A stretch of 64,000 nucleotides of DNA from 0-14-3-00-41-53 sp041500225 (lineage in GTDB: Bacteria > Nitrospirota > Thermodesulfovibrionia > Thermodesulfovibrionales > SM23-35). The translations under genes and the position numbers were made by a program. A model generated the notes under the pieces. It saw only the letters and a program-made list of their open reading frames with translations. It had not been told where the DNA came from and did no database searches. Location: assembly GCA_041500225.1 (NCBI GenBank), contig JBGQLV010000001.1, forward strand, positions 56,827 through 120,826, in the 5' to 3' direction. This document shows, in pieces, positions 25,210-32,580 of this stretch (the stretch's first letter is position 1; every line of letters begins with the position of its first letter).

Positions 25210-25836
25210 TCAATACTTCTTCCTTACCTCACTGATTCTGAAAATTCTTACCCCGAGTTTTTTCCTTTCCTTCTCGCTGAAGATAAACGGCTCTGACTCT
25301 TTATTCAAAGGTTGCAGGATATATAAAGGGGGGCGATAAAATATTTTACCAACAGCGTTCTCCTTGTTGGATAGAAAAAGTACAATATTGCCATCATTGA
25401 CCTGAGAGTTCGGCTCAATTAAGAGCAAATCATCTTCATTGATAAGAGGACTACTGATAAAAGTACCTTTTGCTATAAGAAAAACCGCACCCTGATCATG
25501 GGAAAGGGAAGGTTCGAAGAGGTCTGCCTTCTCTTTTACATTAAAGGAGCGTTTCACACTAATGAATTTTTCCAAATTCATAACAGGAAGCATTCTCGGA
25601 GCTCCGTAAGAAGATAGTTCCTCCTTTATCATTGCAGGATCTTCCAGAAGTTGAGATAAAGATAATTCCAGGGCTACCGCTAATCTTTCAAGGGTTCTGG
25701 TCTTAAGGTTTTTTTGTTGATGAGCCTCAATTCGGGCGATGCTTGCCTGAGAAATATTACTCCTCTGACTTAGTTCAAGTTGTGATAGTCCGAGTTTCTG
25801 CCTGAAATACTTCAGTCGCCTGCCAATATCCTTCAT
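25210..25836 (-). CDS. XRE-family repressor with S24/LexA-like C-terminal domain
   Basis: 208 residues; start ATG 25836 is chosen because AAAGGA lies just upstream and the helix-turn-helix follows at once (IGRRLKYFRQKLGLSQLELS then NISQASIARIEAHQ). From about residue 110 an S24-like beta domain is visible: IAKGTFISSPLINEDDLLLI, then GNIVLFLSNKENAVGKIF. The lysine of the Ser-Lys dyad is present (VGKIF), but the serine position in GTFISS appears replaced by Phe, so self-cleavage is doubtful. Divergent from the DIP1984-family gene, whose promoter carries a perfect palindrome that this protein probably binds. Confidence 0.82.
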   Translation of the reverse strand: MKDIGRRLKYFRQKLGLSQLELSQRSNISQASIARIEAHQQKNLKTRTLERLAVALELSLSQLLEDPAMIKEELSSYGAPRMLPVMNLEKFISVKRSFNVKEKADLFEPSLSHDQGAVFLIAKGTFISSPLINEDDLLLIEPNSQVNDGNIVLFLSNKENAVGKIFYRPPLYILQPLNKESEPFIFSEKERKKLGVRIFRISEVRKKY

Positions 25837-25893
25837 TGTCCTTTGATTTATACCTAAACAGGAATATTTATCAATAACATGCATGCAAATTAA

Positions 25894-25923
25894 TTGACAG
25901 AAATTATACACACGTGTATAATT
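25894..25923 (+). promoter_or_regulatory. Consensus sigma70 promoter overlapped by a perfect palindrome
   Basis: TTGACA (25894-25899), a 17-base spacer and TATAAT (25917-25922) are full consensus, exceptional in this window. AATTATACAC-AC-GTGTATAATT (25902-25923) is a perfect 10-base-arm inverted repeat covering the spacer and the -10. Such a strong promoter must normally be shut; the divergently encoded XRE/S24-like protein is the likely repressor. Confidence 0.8.
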
Positions 25924-25956
25924 TTATCGAATAATTTATCAGGGGTGGTAGAAATT

Positions 25957-26409
25957 ATGAAACTTGCCGGGATGCTGAATGAGAGAAAAGCGGTGAAGGA
26001 GGAAATCAGGAAGATCAAAGAAAGACTGTATCTGTCTGCTAAAGTACAGGAAGGTGACGCAAGGCCGGTAGAATCTCCTGAAGAACTTAAAATAAAATTA
26101 ATTATCCTGTTCGAAAAACTCCAGACACTTATTGTTAAGATAAATCGTACTAATATTAAAACCCAGATTGAGGGAAAAAGCCTTATGGAATTGATTGCAG
26201 AACGGGATAAGAACATCGCAATCGCAGAGGCGCTTCATGGGTTGGCAGGAAATGCTACTCCAAGGCCGGAAAGATTTTCAAGGAACGAAATCCGGTATGT
26301 GCCTACAGTGGATATACAAGAAATCCGGAAGGAAGCAGATAGTTATTCTCAAATGGCCAGGGAAATAGATAACAAAATTCAGGCTGCAAATTGGAATAGC
26401 GAAGTCTGA
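25957..26409 (+). CDS. DIP1984-family protein
   Basis: 150 residues from ATG 25957 (GGGGTGGTAG upstream). MKLAGMLNERKAVKEEIRKI, AKVQEGDARPVESPEEL and the central INRTNIKTQIEGKSLMELIA are the hallmark blocks of the DIP1984 family; the end RFSRNEIRYVPTVDIQEIR and REIDNKIQAANWNSEV also match. It is all-helical, with long heptad-like runs. The molecular function of the family is unknown to me. The gene is driven by the consensus/palindrome promoter and followed by a tRNA-like sequence. Confidence 0.82.
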   Translation: MKLAGMLNERKAVKEEIRKIKERLYLSAKVQEGDARPVESPEELKIKLIILFEKLQTLIVKINRTNIKTQIEGKSLMELIAERDKNIAIAEALHGLAGNATPRPERFSRNEIRYVPTVDIQEIRKEADSYSQMAREIDNKIQAANWNSEV

Positions 26410-26420
26410 CACAGCATAGC

Positions 26421-26528
26421 AGGTAGTTTTCCTATAATATTGGGGATGCAATCCCGGAAAGGGACCCAACTGACAATTGGGACTTTGAGGTTCGAATCCT
26501 CTATTACTGTAACGGCTTAAAGTTACAG
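26421..26528 (+). ncRNA. tRNA-like RNA (anticodon and T arms present, aberrant D region)
   Basis: CCCAA-CTGACAA-TTGGG (26465-26481) is a canonical anticodon arm; its loop would read GAC (Val). GAGG-TTCGAAT-CCTC (26487-26501) is a canonical T arm four bases later. The 3' strand ATTACTG (26503-26509) can pair with CAG(G)TAGT at 26420 only if one G is bulged. Between, TTTTCC/GGAAA could form a D-like stem holding an extra hairpin (GGGAT-GCA-ATCCC). No CCA is encoded. A 7-base stem (CTGTAAC/GTTACAG) follows. TATAAT at 26433 may instead be a promoter. It may be a degraded tRNA or a tRNA mimic. Confidence 0.5.
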
Positions 26529-26630
26529 GAGTAGGTGGAAAACCATATAAATGTTACTGTTACAACCGGCATCCAGGTATTATATGAGACGAGGGAGGGA
26601 AAGGGGATACAAGGACAAGGAGATTAACCC

Positions 26631-27815
26631 ATGGGGATGTTTGATACCGTGTATTTCGATAAAAAATACTCCTGTCCTGAGTGTGGTGAAGAAATCGGCT
26701 CGGTTCAGGTGAAAGAATTTGAAAACATACTGGAAAATTATCATGTAAAAGACTGTGTTTCCCATGCAGAAGAGATACGGATAATAAGGGATGAACTATT
26801 CTGTGACGTCTGTTCGGGGTATACAGGGAAAAATATTTATATTGCTATAGGAAGAGGCATCCTTCTCGGCATAGCCGATACACTTGATGAAGCAAGAGGG
26901 CTCTTAAGCGAAATGAATCTGGAGAAGATTGTCCTCTGCTATCACGACCTCTACCAGAGATATAAGAATGAACAAAAAGAGAAACATTCTTACAGAAGGT
27001 TTTTGCATGACCTTCATGACTGGTACGCTGAAAGACTTCATGAAATGCCAGAGGATGACAGTAACCGCTGGAGGCTCATGTTTATATGGAACAGCAGACA
27101 TCTTAAAGGTGCCCTAACCCCGGTAGAATCGATTGAAAGATTTATGACCTATAAGAAAATGATCAAGGTATTAAATAAACTTTGGGGAGAAGGTTATGAA
27201 ATTCTTGACATCTACTATCCAGAAGAAATGGGTTCAGGGGAGGTGCAATGGTCTGTTGATGTTTATCAAGATGAGATAAATGAGCGCTGTCACATGAATT
27301 GGACATGGACAGTGTTAAGTAAGAAACAGTTAGAAATAGATGCCGAGAACGAAGATAACCTGCCGGAGTGGGTAATTGTGATCGATGAGCCATTCTCTGA
27401 TGAAGTGGTTTGTCAGGCGGTGGGGAAATGGTTACGGGACAGGGGTTATGAATTTGGAGTGAAAATGATATCTCCTGAAGAGGCAAGAGGCTCTGGATTG
27501 ATTAAAAAGTTAAAACGAATAGATAGAGAATCAGAAAAGAGGTCTGCTATTCCCATGAAGACGGTTATTGAAGAGTTAAATAAAGAAGAAGTTGAGAGAA
27601 TTGCAGAACTTATAGAGTCAAGGTTAGATAGGAGAAGAGTATTATACTATGAGGGGTTCTATGGCTCCCTCCTGCCTGATGTGGAATCAGATAGACTAAT
27701 AGGGAAGATTGAAGGAATAAAGGAAAGTGTAGTGTATGAAGGCAAGACGATAAAGGAATGTGAGCAGAAGTTCAGGGAGGCTGTGTCGGGGTATAAAAAG
27801 ATAAAGGACATTTAA
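26631..27815 (+). CDS. Unknown protein with N-terminal zinc ribbon and HicB-like C-terminus
   Basis: 394 residues from ATG 26631 (AAGGAG 9 bases upstream). Residues 10-65 contain two CxxC pairs, YSCPECGEE and LFCDVCSGY, which would bind one zinc. The middle (70-280) is charged and rich in aromatic residues, with no motif I recognise. Residues 330-394 read YYEGFYGSLLPDVES, GKIEGIKESVVYEGKTIKEC and FREAVSGYKK, the strand-strand-helix of the HicB antitoxin fold, a degenerate RNase-H-like module. I infer a nucleic-acid-related role and possible membership in the regulated unit with the DIP1984-family gene and the tRNA-like RNA. Confidence 0.6.
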   Translation: MGMFDTVYFDKKYSCPECGEEIGSVQVKEFENILENYHVKDCVSHAEEIRIIRDELFCDVCSGYTGKNIYIAIGRGILLGIADTLDEARGLLSEMNLEKIVLCYHDLYQRYKNEQKEKHSYRRFLHDLHDWYAERLHEMPEDDSNRWRLMFIWNSRHLKGALTPVESIERFMTYKKMIKVLNKLWGEGYEILDIYYPEEMGSGEVQWSVDVYQDEINERCHMNWTWTVLSKKQLEIDAENEDNLPEWVIVIDEPFSDEVVCQAVGKWLRDRGYEFGVKMISPEEARGSGLIKKLKRIDRESEKRSAIPMKTVIEELNKEEVERIAELIESRLDRRRVLYYEGFYGSLLPDVESDRLIGKIEGIKESVVYEGKTIKECEQKFREAVSGYKKIKDI

Positions 27816-27971
27816 ATGGCGACCTTGACACACAATAATAAATATACATGTGCATTTGATCTAATACTTTTAGAATGGGAGCGTTATGACTCTAACAGCT
27901 CTAAAAAGGCAGATTCTGATGTGAAAACGATGCCATTAGGTGAGCCCTACCTCGCTATTAAGAGAAAATAA
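27816..27971 (+). CDS. Possible small protein (51 residues)
   Basis: Its ATG directly abuts the stop codon of the HicB-like gene (TAAATG), which is typical of coupled genes. The product is hydrophilic (ends PLGEPYLAIKRK) with no recognisable motif. It is too short for a composition argument, so it may be spurious. Confidence 0.3.
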   Translation: MATLTHNNKYTCAFDLILLEWERYDSNSSKKADSDVKTMPLGEPYLAIKRK

Positions 27972-28004
27972 AGGTTATGTTTTTAATTAAAAGGGTGAAT
28001 TTAT

Positions 28005-28394
28005 ATGAGAACCTGGAGTTATGGCGTAAATTCAATTTACAAAAAAGCCGGCATTTATCTTGAAGAGGCCTCCTGGTGGGTATTTGTGGTAGATAGATTT
28101 GTTGAGTTTTTATGTGACTTTATGCCTTCTGTTCCCCTGCCCAAAATCAAAATGAGGCTTAAAGATAAGGAAGATGTTGAATTTAATGGAGGGAATGAAT
28201 TGACAACATTATGGGATTGGTATGGGGATCTAAGACAGGTTTTTCACTGTTTTGTGCATATGCCTCTTTTTGATTTTTGTCAAAAGAGAATTGGGTGTAA
28301 ACACATTGAAATTGATTATAATAAGGCCAAAGAGATGTTCTACGAAGAAGATAAAGAATTCTGGGATAAGGAAATGGGAATATTAGACCCCTGA
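28005..28394 (+). CDS. Hypothetical protein, 129 residues
   Basis: ATG 28005, 33 bases after the small open frame, same strand. The protein is rich in Trp, Phe, Asp and Glu; an amphipathic first half (YLEEASWWVFVVDRFVEFL) and the segment VFHCFVHMPLFDFCQKRIGC with three Cys and two His that could bind a metal. I do not recognise the family. It is the last gene of the unit before the second ATPase's promoter. Confidence 0.5.
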   Translation: MRTWSYGVNSIYKKAGIYLEEASWWVFVVDRFVEFLCDFMPSVPLPKIKMRLKDKEDVEFNGGNELTTLWDWYGDLRQVFHCFVHMPLFDFCQKRIGCKHIEIDYNKAKEMFYEEDKEFWDKEMGILDP

Positions 28395-28420
28395 GTTAAA
28401 TGTGAAACCTATTCCCTATT

Positions 28421-28466
28421 ATAATCGTATATTATATTGCTGAATTATACGATTATATCGTATAAT
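28421..28466 (+). promoter_or_regulatory. Inverted-repeat operator and -10 of the second AAA ATPase
   Basis: ATAATCGTATA (28421-28431) and TATACGATTAT (28446-28456) form a perfect 11-base inverted repeat with a 14-base spacer, and a third half-site (TCGTATA) follows at 28458. The -10 TATAAT (28461-28466) ends 6 bases before ATG 28473. The layout matches the promoter of the first ATPase although the palindrome sequence is different. Confidence 0.6.
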
Positions 28467-28472
28467 AAAATT

Positions 28473-29654
28473 ATGCAAGAAATATTCTATCGATATAATC
28501 CGTGGTGGGAAGGTAACTATAATCCGGAAGGGCTTGTTGAGCGCGAACTGATGCTTTCTTCTATGAAGAGACATCTCCAATCCCGGCAGATTGTTTTGCT
28601 GACAGGACTTAGAAGGATCGGGAAAACCACACTGCTCAGGCTTTTTATATAATATTTAATAGAGAGAGAAGCGGTTACTCCCCGCCATATATTTTATATG
28701 AGCCTGGATGATTACCAACTCTCAAAACTTACAGTTCTTGAGCTCATTGAGGAATACCGTAGGATTCATAAAATTAAATTCAATGAAAAAGTATTTCTTT
28801 TTCTTGATGAAGTTGTGTATCAAAAGGACTTTGAAATTCAGTTGAAAAATGTGTATGACAGTCAGAATGCAAAGATTTATGCCTCTTCCTCCAGCAGCTC
28901 GATACTGAAAAGCAGAAAGTCCTATCTTACGGGCAGGAATGTCATTCTTGAGGTCCTGCCTCTTGACTTCAGGGAATATCTCCGCTTCAAGAGGATTACA
29001 ATCAGAAAATCTGACGCACATCTCATTGATAGATATTTCGAAGACTTCCTGAGGGACGGAGGCATCCCAGAATATATATTAAGAAGCGATGTTGAATATC
29101 TCAAGGAACTGGTAGACGATATTATTTATAAAGATATCGCAGCAGTATATGGGATAAAAAACCCACAAATTCTCAAAGAATTCTTTCTCCTTTTAATGGA
29201 GCGATCCGGAAAGGCCGCAAGTATTAACAAGATGGCAAAAATAATAAAAATATCTCCGGATACCGCAAAGCGTTATTTTGGAATGTTCAGTGATACCTAT
29301 CTTATCTATCCTGTTATGCGATGTGGTAAAACCAATGAAAGGCTGCTATCACCAAAAAAAGTTTATGCAGCAGATCTTGGAATTCGGACTTTTTTCACCG
29401 GGTTCAGGGATAAGGAGAGCCTTTTTGAAAACTATGTTTATCTGAAAATAAGGCATATGAAGCCCTGCTATGTATATGATGAAAAGACAGAAATCGATTT
29501 TTTAACGGAAAAGAAAGAGCTTGTTGAAGTTAAATATAATGGCGAGATGACCGTGAGACAGAAAATACTTTTTGATCGAATAAAATCAGCAAAAAAACTG
29601 GTAATAAGAAATATCTCGGAACTGGAAAAGTACTTTCCTGTAAATGAAATATAA
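28473..29654 (+). pseudogene. AAA_14 / DUF4143 ATPase interrupted by one in-frame stop
   Basis: The frame encodes QEIFYRYNPWWEGNYNPE, then Walker A LTGLRRIGKTTLLRLF, then TAA at 28650-28652, and continues in the same frame without another stop to 29652. The continuation contains Walker B VFLFLDEVVYQKDFE, SSSSSSILKSRKSYLTGR, FEDFLRDGGIPEYIL and a C-terminal TEIDFLTEKKELVEVKY (PD-(D/E)XK-like). Only one base change (for example TAA from AAA) is needed to restore it. An ATG at 28698 could start a protein lacking the P-loop. The gene is a paralogue of that at 21738. Confidence 0.8.
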
Positions 29655-29711
29655 TAGATAGGAAACAATAAATATACTAAAGAAGTTCATGCCTGATTAA
29701 AAAAGAGCTTT

Positions 29712-29745
29712 ATGCTTAAACGCCTCTTTGATATCTTTTTGTCTT
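29712..29745 (+). pseudogene. 5' fragment of a second sugar transferase gene
   Basis: ATG 29712 starts MLKRLFDIFLSSS, the same first ten residues as the sugar transferase at 24574. Over 31 bases, 27 are identical and all four differences are silent, so both copies were under protein-level selection before this one was cut off. The similarity ends at about 29743. It is in the same orientation as the complete copy and marks the right edge of the accessory block. Confidence 0.7.
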
Positions 29746-29829
29746 CTAGTAGCTTACTATTTCGCTTCATATATGCATCTCATGATAAAATGTAAATTAA
29801 ATGATACGAAAGACAAAAAGGAGGTTAAA

Positions 29830-31140
29830 ATGAAATATTTTATCCAATTTTTCAAAATAAGATTTTGTAATTTCAATTTTCTTATAACCATATTATTCCT
29901 ATTCACCTGGATAATTTTTATCCCCTCGATTTCCAGAAGCGCCGAAGACTCGAATAAGATGATAGAACTTATTCTTGATGCTTCTGGAAGCATGAACGGA
30001 AAATTAAAAAGCGGAGAGACCAAAATTGACGCCTCGAAAAAGGCGGTGTCAGATCTGATGAAAAAGTTAAAGGATGACATGGTAATTGCTTTTCGGGCTT
30101 ATGGACACAAATCCCCAAGAGAAAAACATGATTGTCAGGATACAGAACTACTTATACCATTTGGAAAGGTCAGGGAAAATCGAGACAAGGTGTTGTCGAG
30201 TTTAAAAAATATTTCTGCCCGTGGTTATACACCGATTACATATGTCTTCCAGAAAGCTGCCGAGGATTTTCCCACTTCATTTCAGGGGGAAAAGATTATT
30301 ATCCTTGTAAGTGACGGAAAAGAAACATGTGAGGGTGATCCTTGTGCAACAGCGAAAGCACTTGCAAACAGCAAAGCTAAACTCGTAATACATACTATCG
30401 GTTTCGGGGTAGATGAAGCTGCCAGGCAGCAGCTTGAATGTATTGCAAGGATAACAGGGGGCAGATATTTTACGGCTGAAGATGCACAACAGCTTCTACA
30501 GGTACTCAATAAGGCAGTCGAGACCTCAAAGACAATTGTAACAGAGAAAAAAGGTCCGGGCTGGCTTGAGGTGAAGGGAGCTGATTTGCACGGGCATACT
30601 GTTACGAGGGCGGATACAGGAGAAAAGGTTGGCGGACTTGGTCATACTCAATCAACGATAAAGCTGCCGGCAGGCATATACAATGTCACATTTGGAAAGG
30701 CGGTATGGAAAAGTGTAGAGGTAAAGGAAGGAGAAACAACGGTTTTAACCCCTGGGATTTTAGAAGTTGAACACGCTATGCTCAGCGGGCATAAAATACT
30801 CGACCGTGAAACGGGGATTGAACACGGCTCGGTCAGTAGTTTAAATAATTCAATGGCTCTCATGCCGGGAGAATATGATGTTATGTTTGGAAATATCCCC
30901 TGGCTGGTCACCATAAAATCAGGGGTATCGACAACCCTGCGCCCCGGCACTGTCACAGTCGAACATGCGCATTACATGGGGCATAAGATTCAGAACAAAA
31001 AGGGTGAAGTTGTGGGCGATGTAAGCAATATCAGGGACACCATATCCCTTCCGCCCGGTGAATACACGATCGAGATAGGGGGAAAGAAGATATCTTTTTC
31101 TTTAAAGGAAGGGGAGCAACTCACGTTCCAGAACAAATAA
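29830..31140 (+). CDS. Secreted or membrane-anchored von Willebrand factor A protein
   Basis: 436 residues from ATG 29830 with AAGGAGG just upstream. A signal/anchor segment (FLITILFLFTWIIFIPSI) is followed at about residue 52 by the MIDAS motif LILDASGSMNG, with the later MIDAS parts ARGYTPITYVF and ILVSDGKETC (extracellular metal-dependent adhesion fold). A Cys pair (CEGDPC) may form a disulfide. From residue 245 there are at least three repeats of a beta motif (GHTVTRADTGEKVGGLG; GHKILDRETGIEHGS; GHKIQNKKGEVVGD), each followed by LPxGxYxVxFG-like strands. Probably a cell-surface or periplasmic binding protein; partner unknown. Confidence 0.8.
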   Translation: MKYFIQFFKIRFCNFNFLITILFLFTWIIFIPSISRSAEDSNKMIELILDASGSMNGKLKSGETKIDASKKAVSDLMKKLKDDMVIAFRAYGHKSPREKHDCQDTELLIPFGKVRENRDKVLSSLKNISARGYTPITYVFQKAAEDFPTSFQGEKIIILVSDGKETCEGDPCATAKALANSKAKLVIHTIGFGVDEAARQQLECIARITGGRYFTAEDAQQLLQVLNKAVETSKTIVTEKKGPGWLEVKGADLHGHTVTRADTGEKVGGLGHTQSTIKLPAGIYNVTFGKAVWKSVEVKEGETTVLTPGILEVEHAMLSGHKILDRETGIEHGSVSSLNNSMALMPGEYDVMFGNIPWLVTIKSGVSTTLRPGTVTVEHAHYMGHKIQNKKGEVVGDVSNIRDTISLPPGEYTIEIGGKKISFSLKEGEQLTFQNK

Positions 31141-31202
31141 TGTTATAAGGATAAGGATTAAGGATTAAGGGGTTCTGTAAACCTTATCCTTTAATCCATT
31201 TA

Positions 31203-32576
31203 TTATTCCTGACCACTATTCTTATTTCGTTTCTGTTCATACATCATTTTGTCTGCCTGGGCCAGTAGTTCATCAATAGAGCAAGGTTGTTCGGGATTAT
31301 ACTGTACTATGCCAATACTTATAGACAGCTCGTAGCGGCGGTTTTCTTTTCTATTACCGGCCTTCAGGCGCTCTTTCAATCGGGCAGTAAGAATATCGGC
31401 GCTTGATGCGGAAGTTTCTGTCGCAAGGACTACAAACTCGTCGCCGCCGATACGGGCAATGATATCTGGCTCACGGAAAGTCTCTTTCAGGATATTAGCG
31501 GTATCGATCAATGCCAGGTTACCTTTATGGTGGCCGAAAGAATCATTGATCTTTTTTAAATCATCCACATCCGCGAAAAGAAGCAGCATCCCTCTCTTCA
31601 TCCTGTTGGCTTTCTTTAATTCCTGTTGGGCAAGGGCAGCGAATCCTCGCCGGTTGTACAGACCTGTGAGATCATCGATAAGTGACAGGGCGCGCAGCGC
31701 TTCCTCTGCATGTTTTCGCTCAGTAATATCTTCGATTAAACCGTCATATCTGATCAGGCGACCTTTCTCGTCGTGGTGCGGCACCATGGTATTGCGTACC
31801 CAGACGACCGAACCATCTCGACGGAATAGACGGTGTTCTATAGGGGAAACATTTTGTCCGGACAGGATATTTTTAACTGAATTTTCTACCTTCATCCGAT
31901 CGTCCGGATAGATCATTGAGTACCACAAATAAGGCTCTGACTCATAATCCTCTGGATTATAGCCGGTGACCGGCAGACATCCAATACTATGCCGGGTGGA
32001 AACCGCCTGTCCCTCTCTTACCTCTACTGAATAAGTGTATCTGGTAACTGCGCTTAACATCCGCCTGGAACGTTCTTCACGTTCTCTGAGCGATTCCTCT
32101 GCCCACTTGCGCTCAGTGATGTCTTTAGCAATTCCGTAAACGCCGACGATTTTGCCATCTACAACAATCGGAATATTGGTTACGTTTAGTTCTACGCGGT
32201 GTCCATCCTTGTGTGTAATTGCAGTTTCGTAGTTCTGCGGCGCTCCTTTAGACGCCTTCCGAAAGCGATACAGCGTCCTTTCTGAATCTTCCGGGACGAT
32301 GAGAGGCATAAAAGACATCTGCATTAGCTCTTCGCCTGAATACCCTGATATCTTGTGACAGGCAGGATTTGCGCTAAGGAAATTCCCCTCAAGATCGAAC
32401 GAGTAGATCGCATCAGGGTTGTATTCGAAAAGTGACTTATATCGCTGCTCGCTTTCTTCCAAACGTTGTTCTATTTGTTTAAGCTCGTTTTTTAATTTTT
32501 TCAATTCGGTGATGTGTTGTCGCATTTCAACCGATTCTTTTAGGAGTTGATGTTTTGTCTTATCTTCAGCCTTCAT
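31203..32576 (-). CDS. PAS-PAS-GGDEF diguanylate cyclase
   Basis: 457 residues; ATG 32576 is preferred because an upstream alternative (32639) overlaps the aminotransferase gene by 59 bases. A coiled coil (residues 1-45) leads to PAS 1 (LFEYNPDAIYSFDLEGNFLS) and PAS 2 (after SLREREERSRRML), each ended by GIAKDITERK or GLIEDITERK. The GGDEF domain starts at DDLTGLYNRRG; ARIGGDEFVVL is the intact active site, and REPD five residues before it is the c-di-GMP inhibitory site (RxxD). Predicted cytosolic, sensing by PAS ligands, making c-di-GMP that the nearby PilZ and MshEN-like proteins could bind. Confidence 0.88.
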   Translation of the reverse strand: MKAEDKTKHQLLKESVEMRQHITELKKLKNELKQIEQRLEESEQRYKSLFEYNPDAIYSFDLEGNFLSANPACHKISGYSGEELMQMSFMPLIVPEDSERTLYRFRKASKGAPQNYETAITHKDGHRVELNVTNIPIVVDGKIVGVYGIAKDITERKWAEESLREREERSRRMLSAVTRYTYSVEVREGQAVSTRHSIGCLPVTGYNPEDYESEPYLWYSMIYPDDRMKVENSVKNILSGQNVSPIEHRLFRRDGSVVWVRNTMVPHHDEKGRLIRYDGLIEDITERKHAEEALRALSLIDDLTGLYNRRGFAALAQQELKKANRMKRGMLLLFADVDDLKKINDSFGHHKGNLALIDTANILKETFREPDIIARIGGDEFVVLATETSASSADILTARLKERLKAGNRKENRRYELSISIGIVQYNPEQPCSIDELLAQADKMMYEQKRNKNSGQE

Positions 32577-32580
32577 AATT

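Noticed and set aside
28650..28652. TAA read as a recoded sense codon
   Set aside because: No recoding signal or other such case in the window; all other genes use TAA as stop. A mutation is simpler.
21738..29654. Calling the DUF4143 ATPases an anti-phage defence system
   Set aside because: They are alone, one is broken, and no known defence partner (helicase, methylase, nuclease) is adjacent. The label would go beyond the evidence.
29728..29829. Upstream extension of the vWA gene to 29728
   Set aside because: ATG 29830 has AAGGAGG at ideal distance and begins the signal segment; the extension is out-of-frame reading of the sugar transferase fragment.
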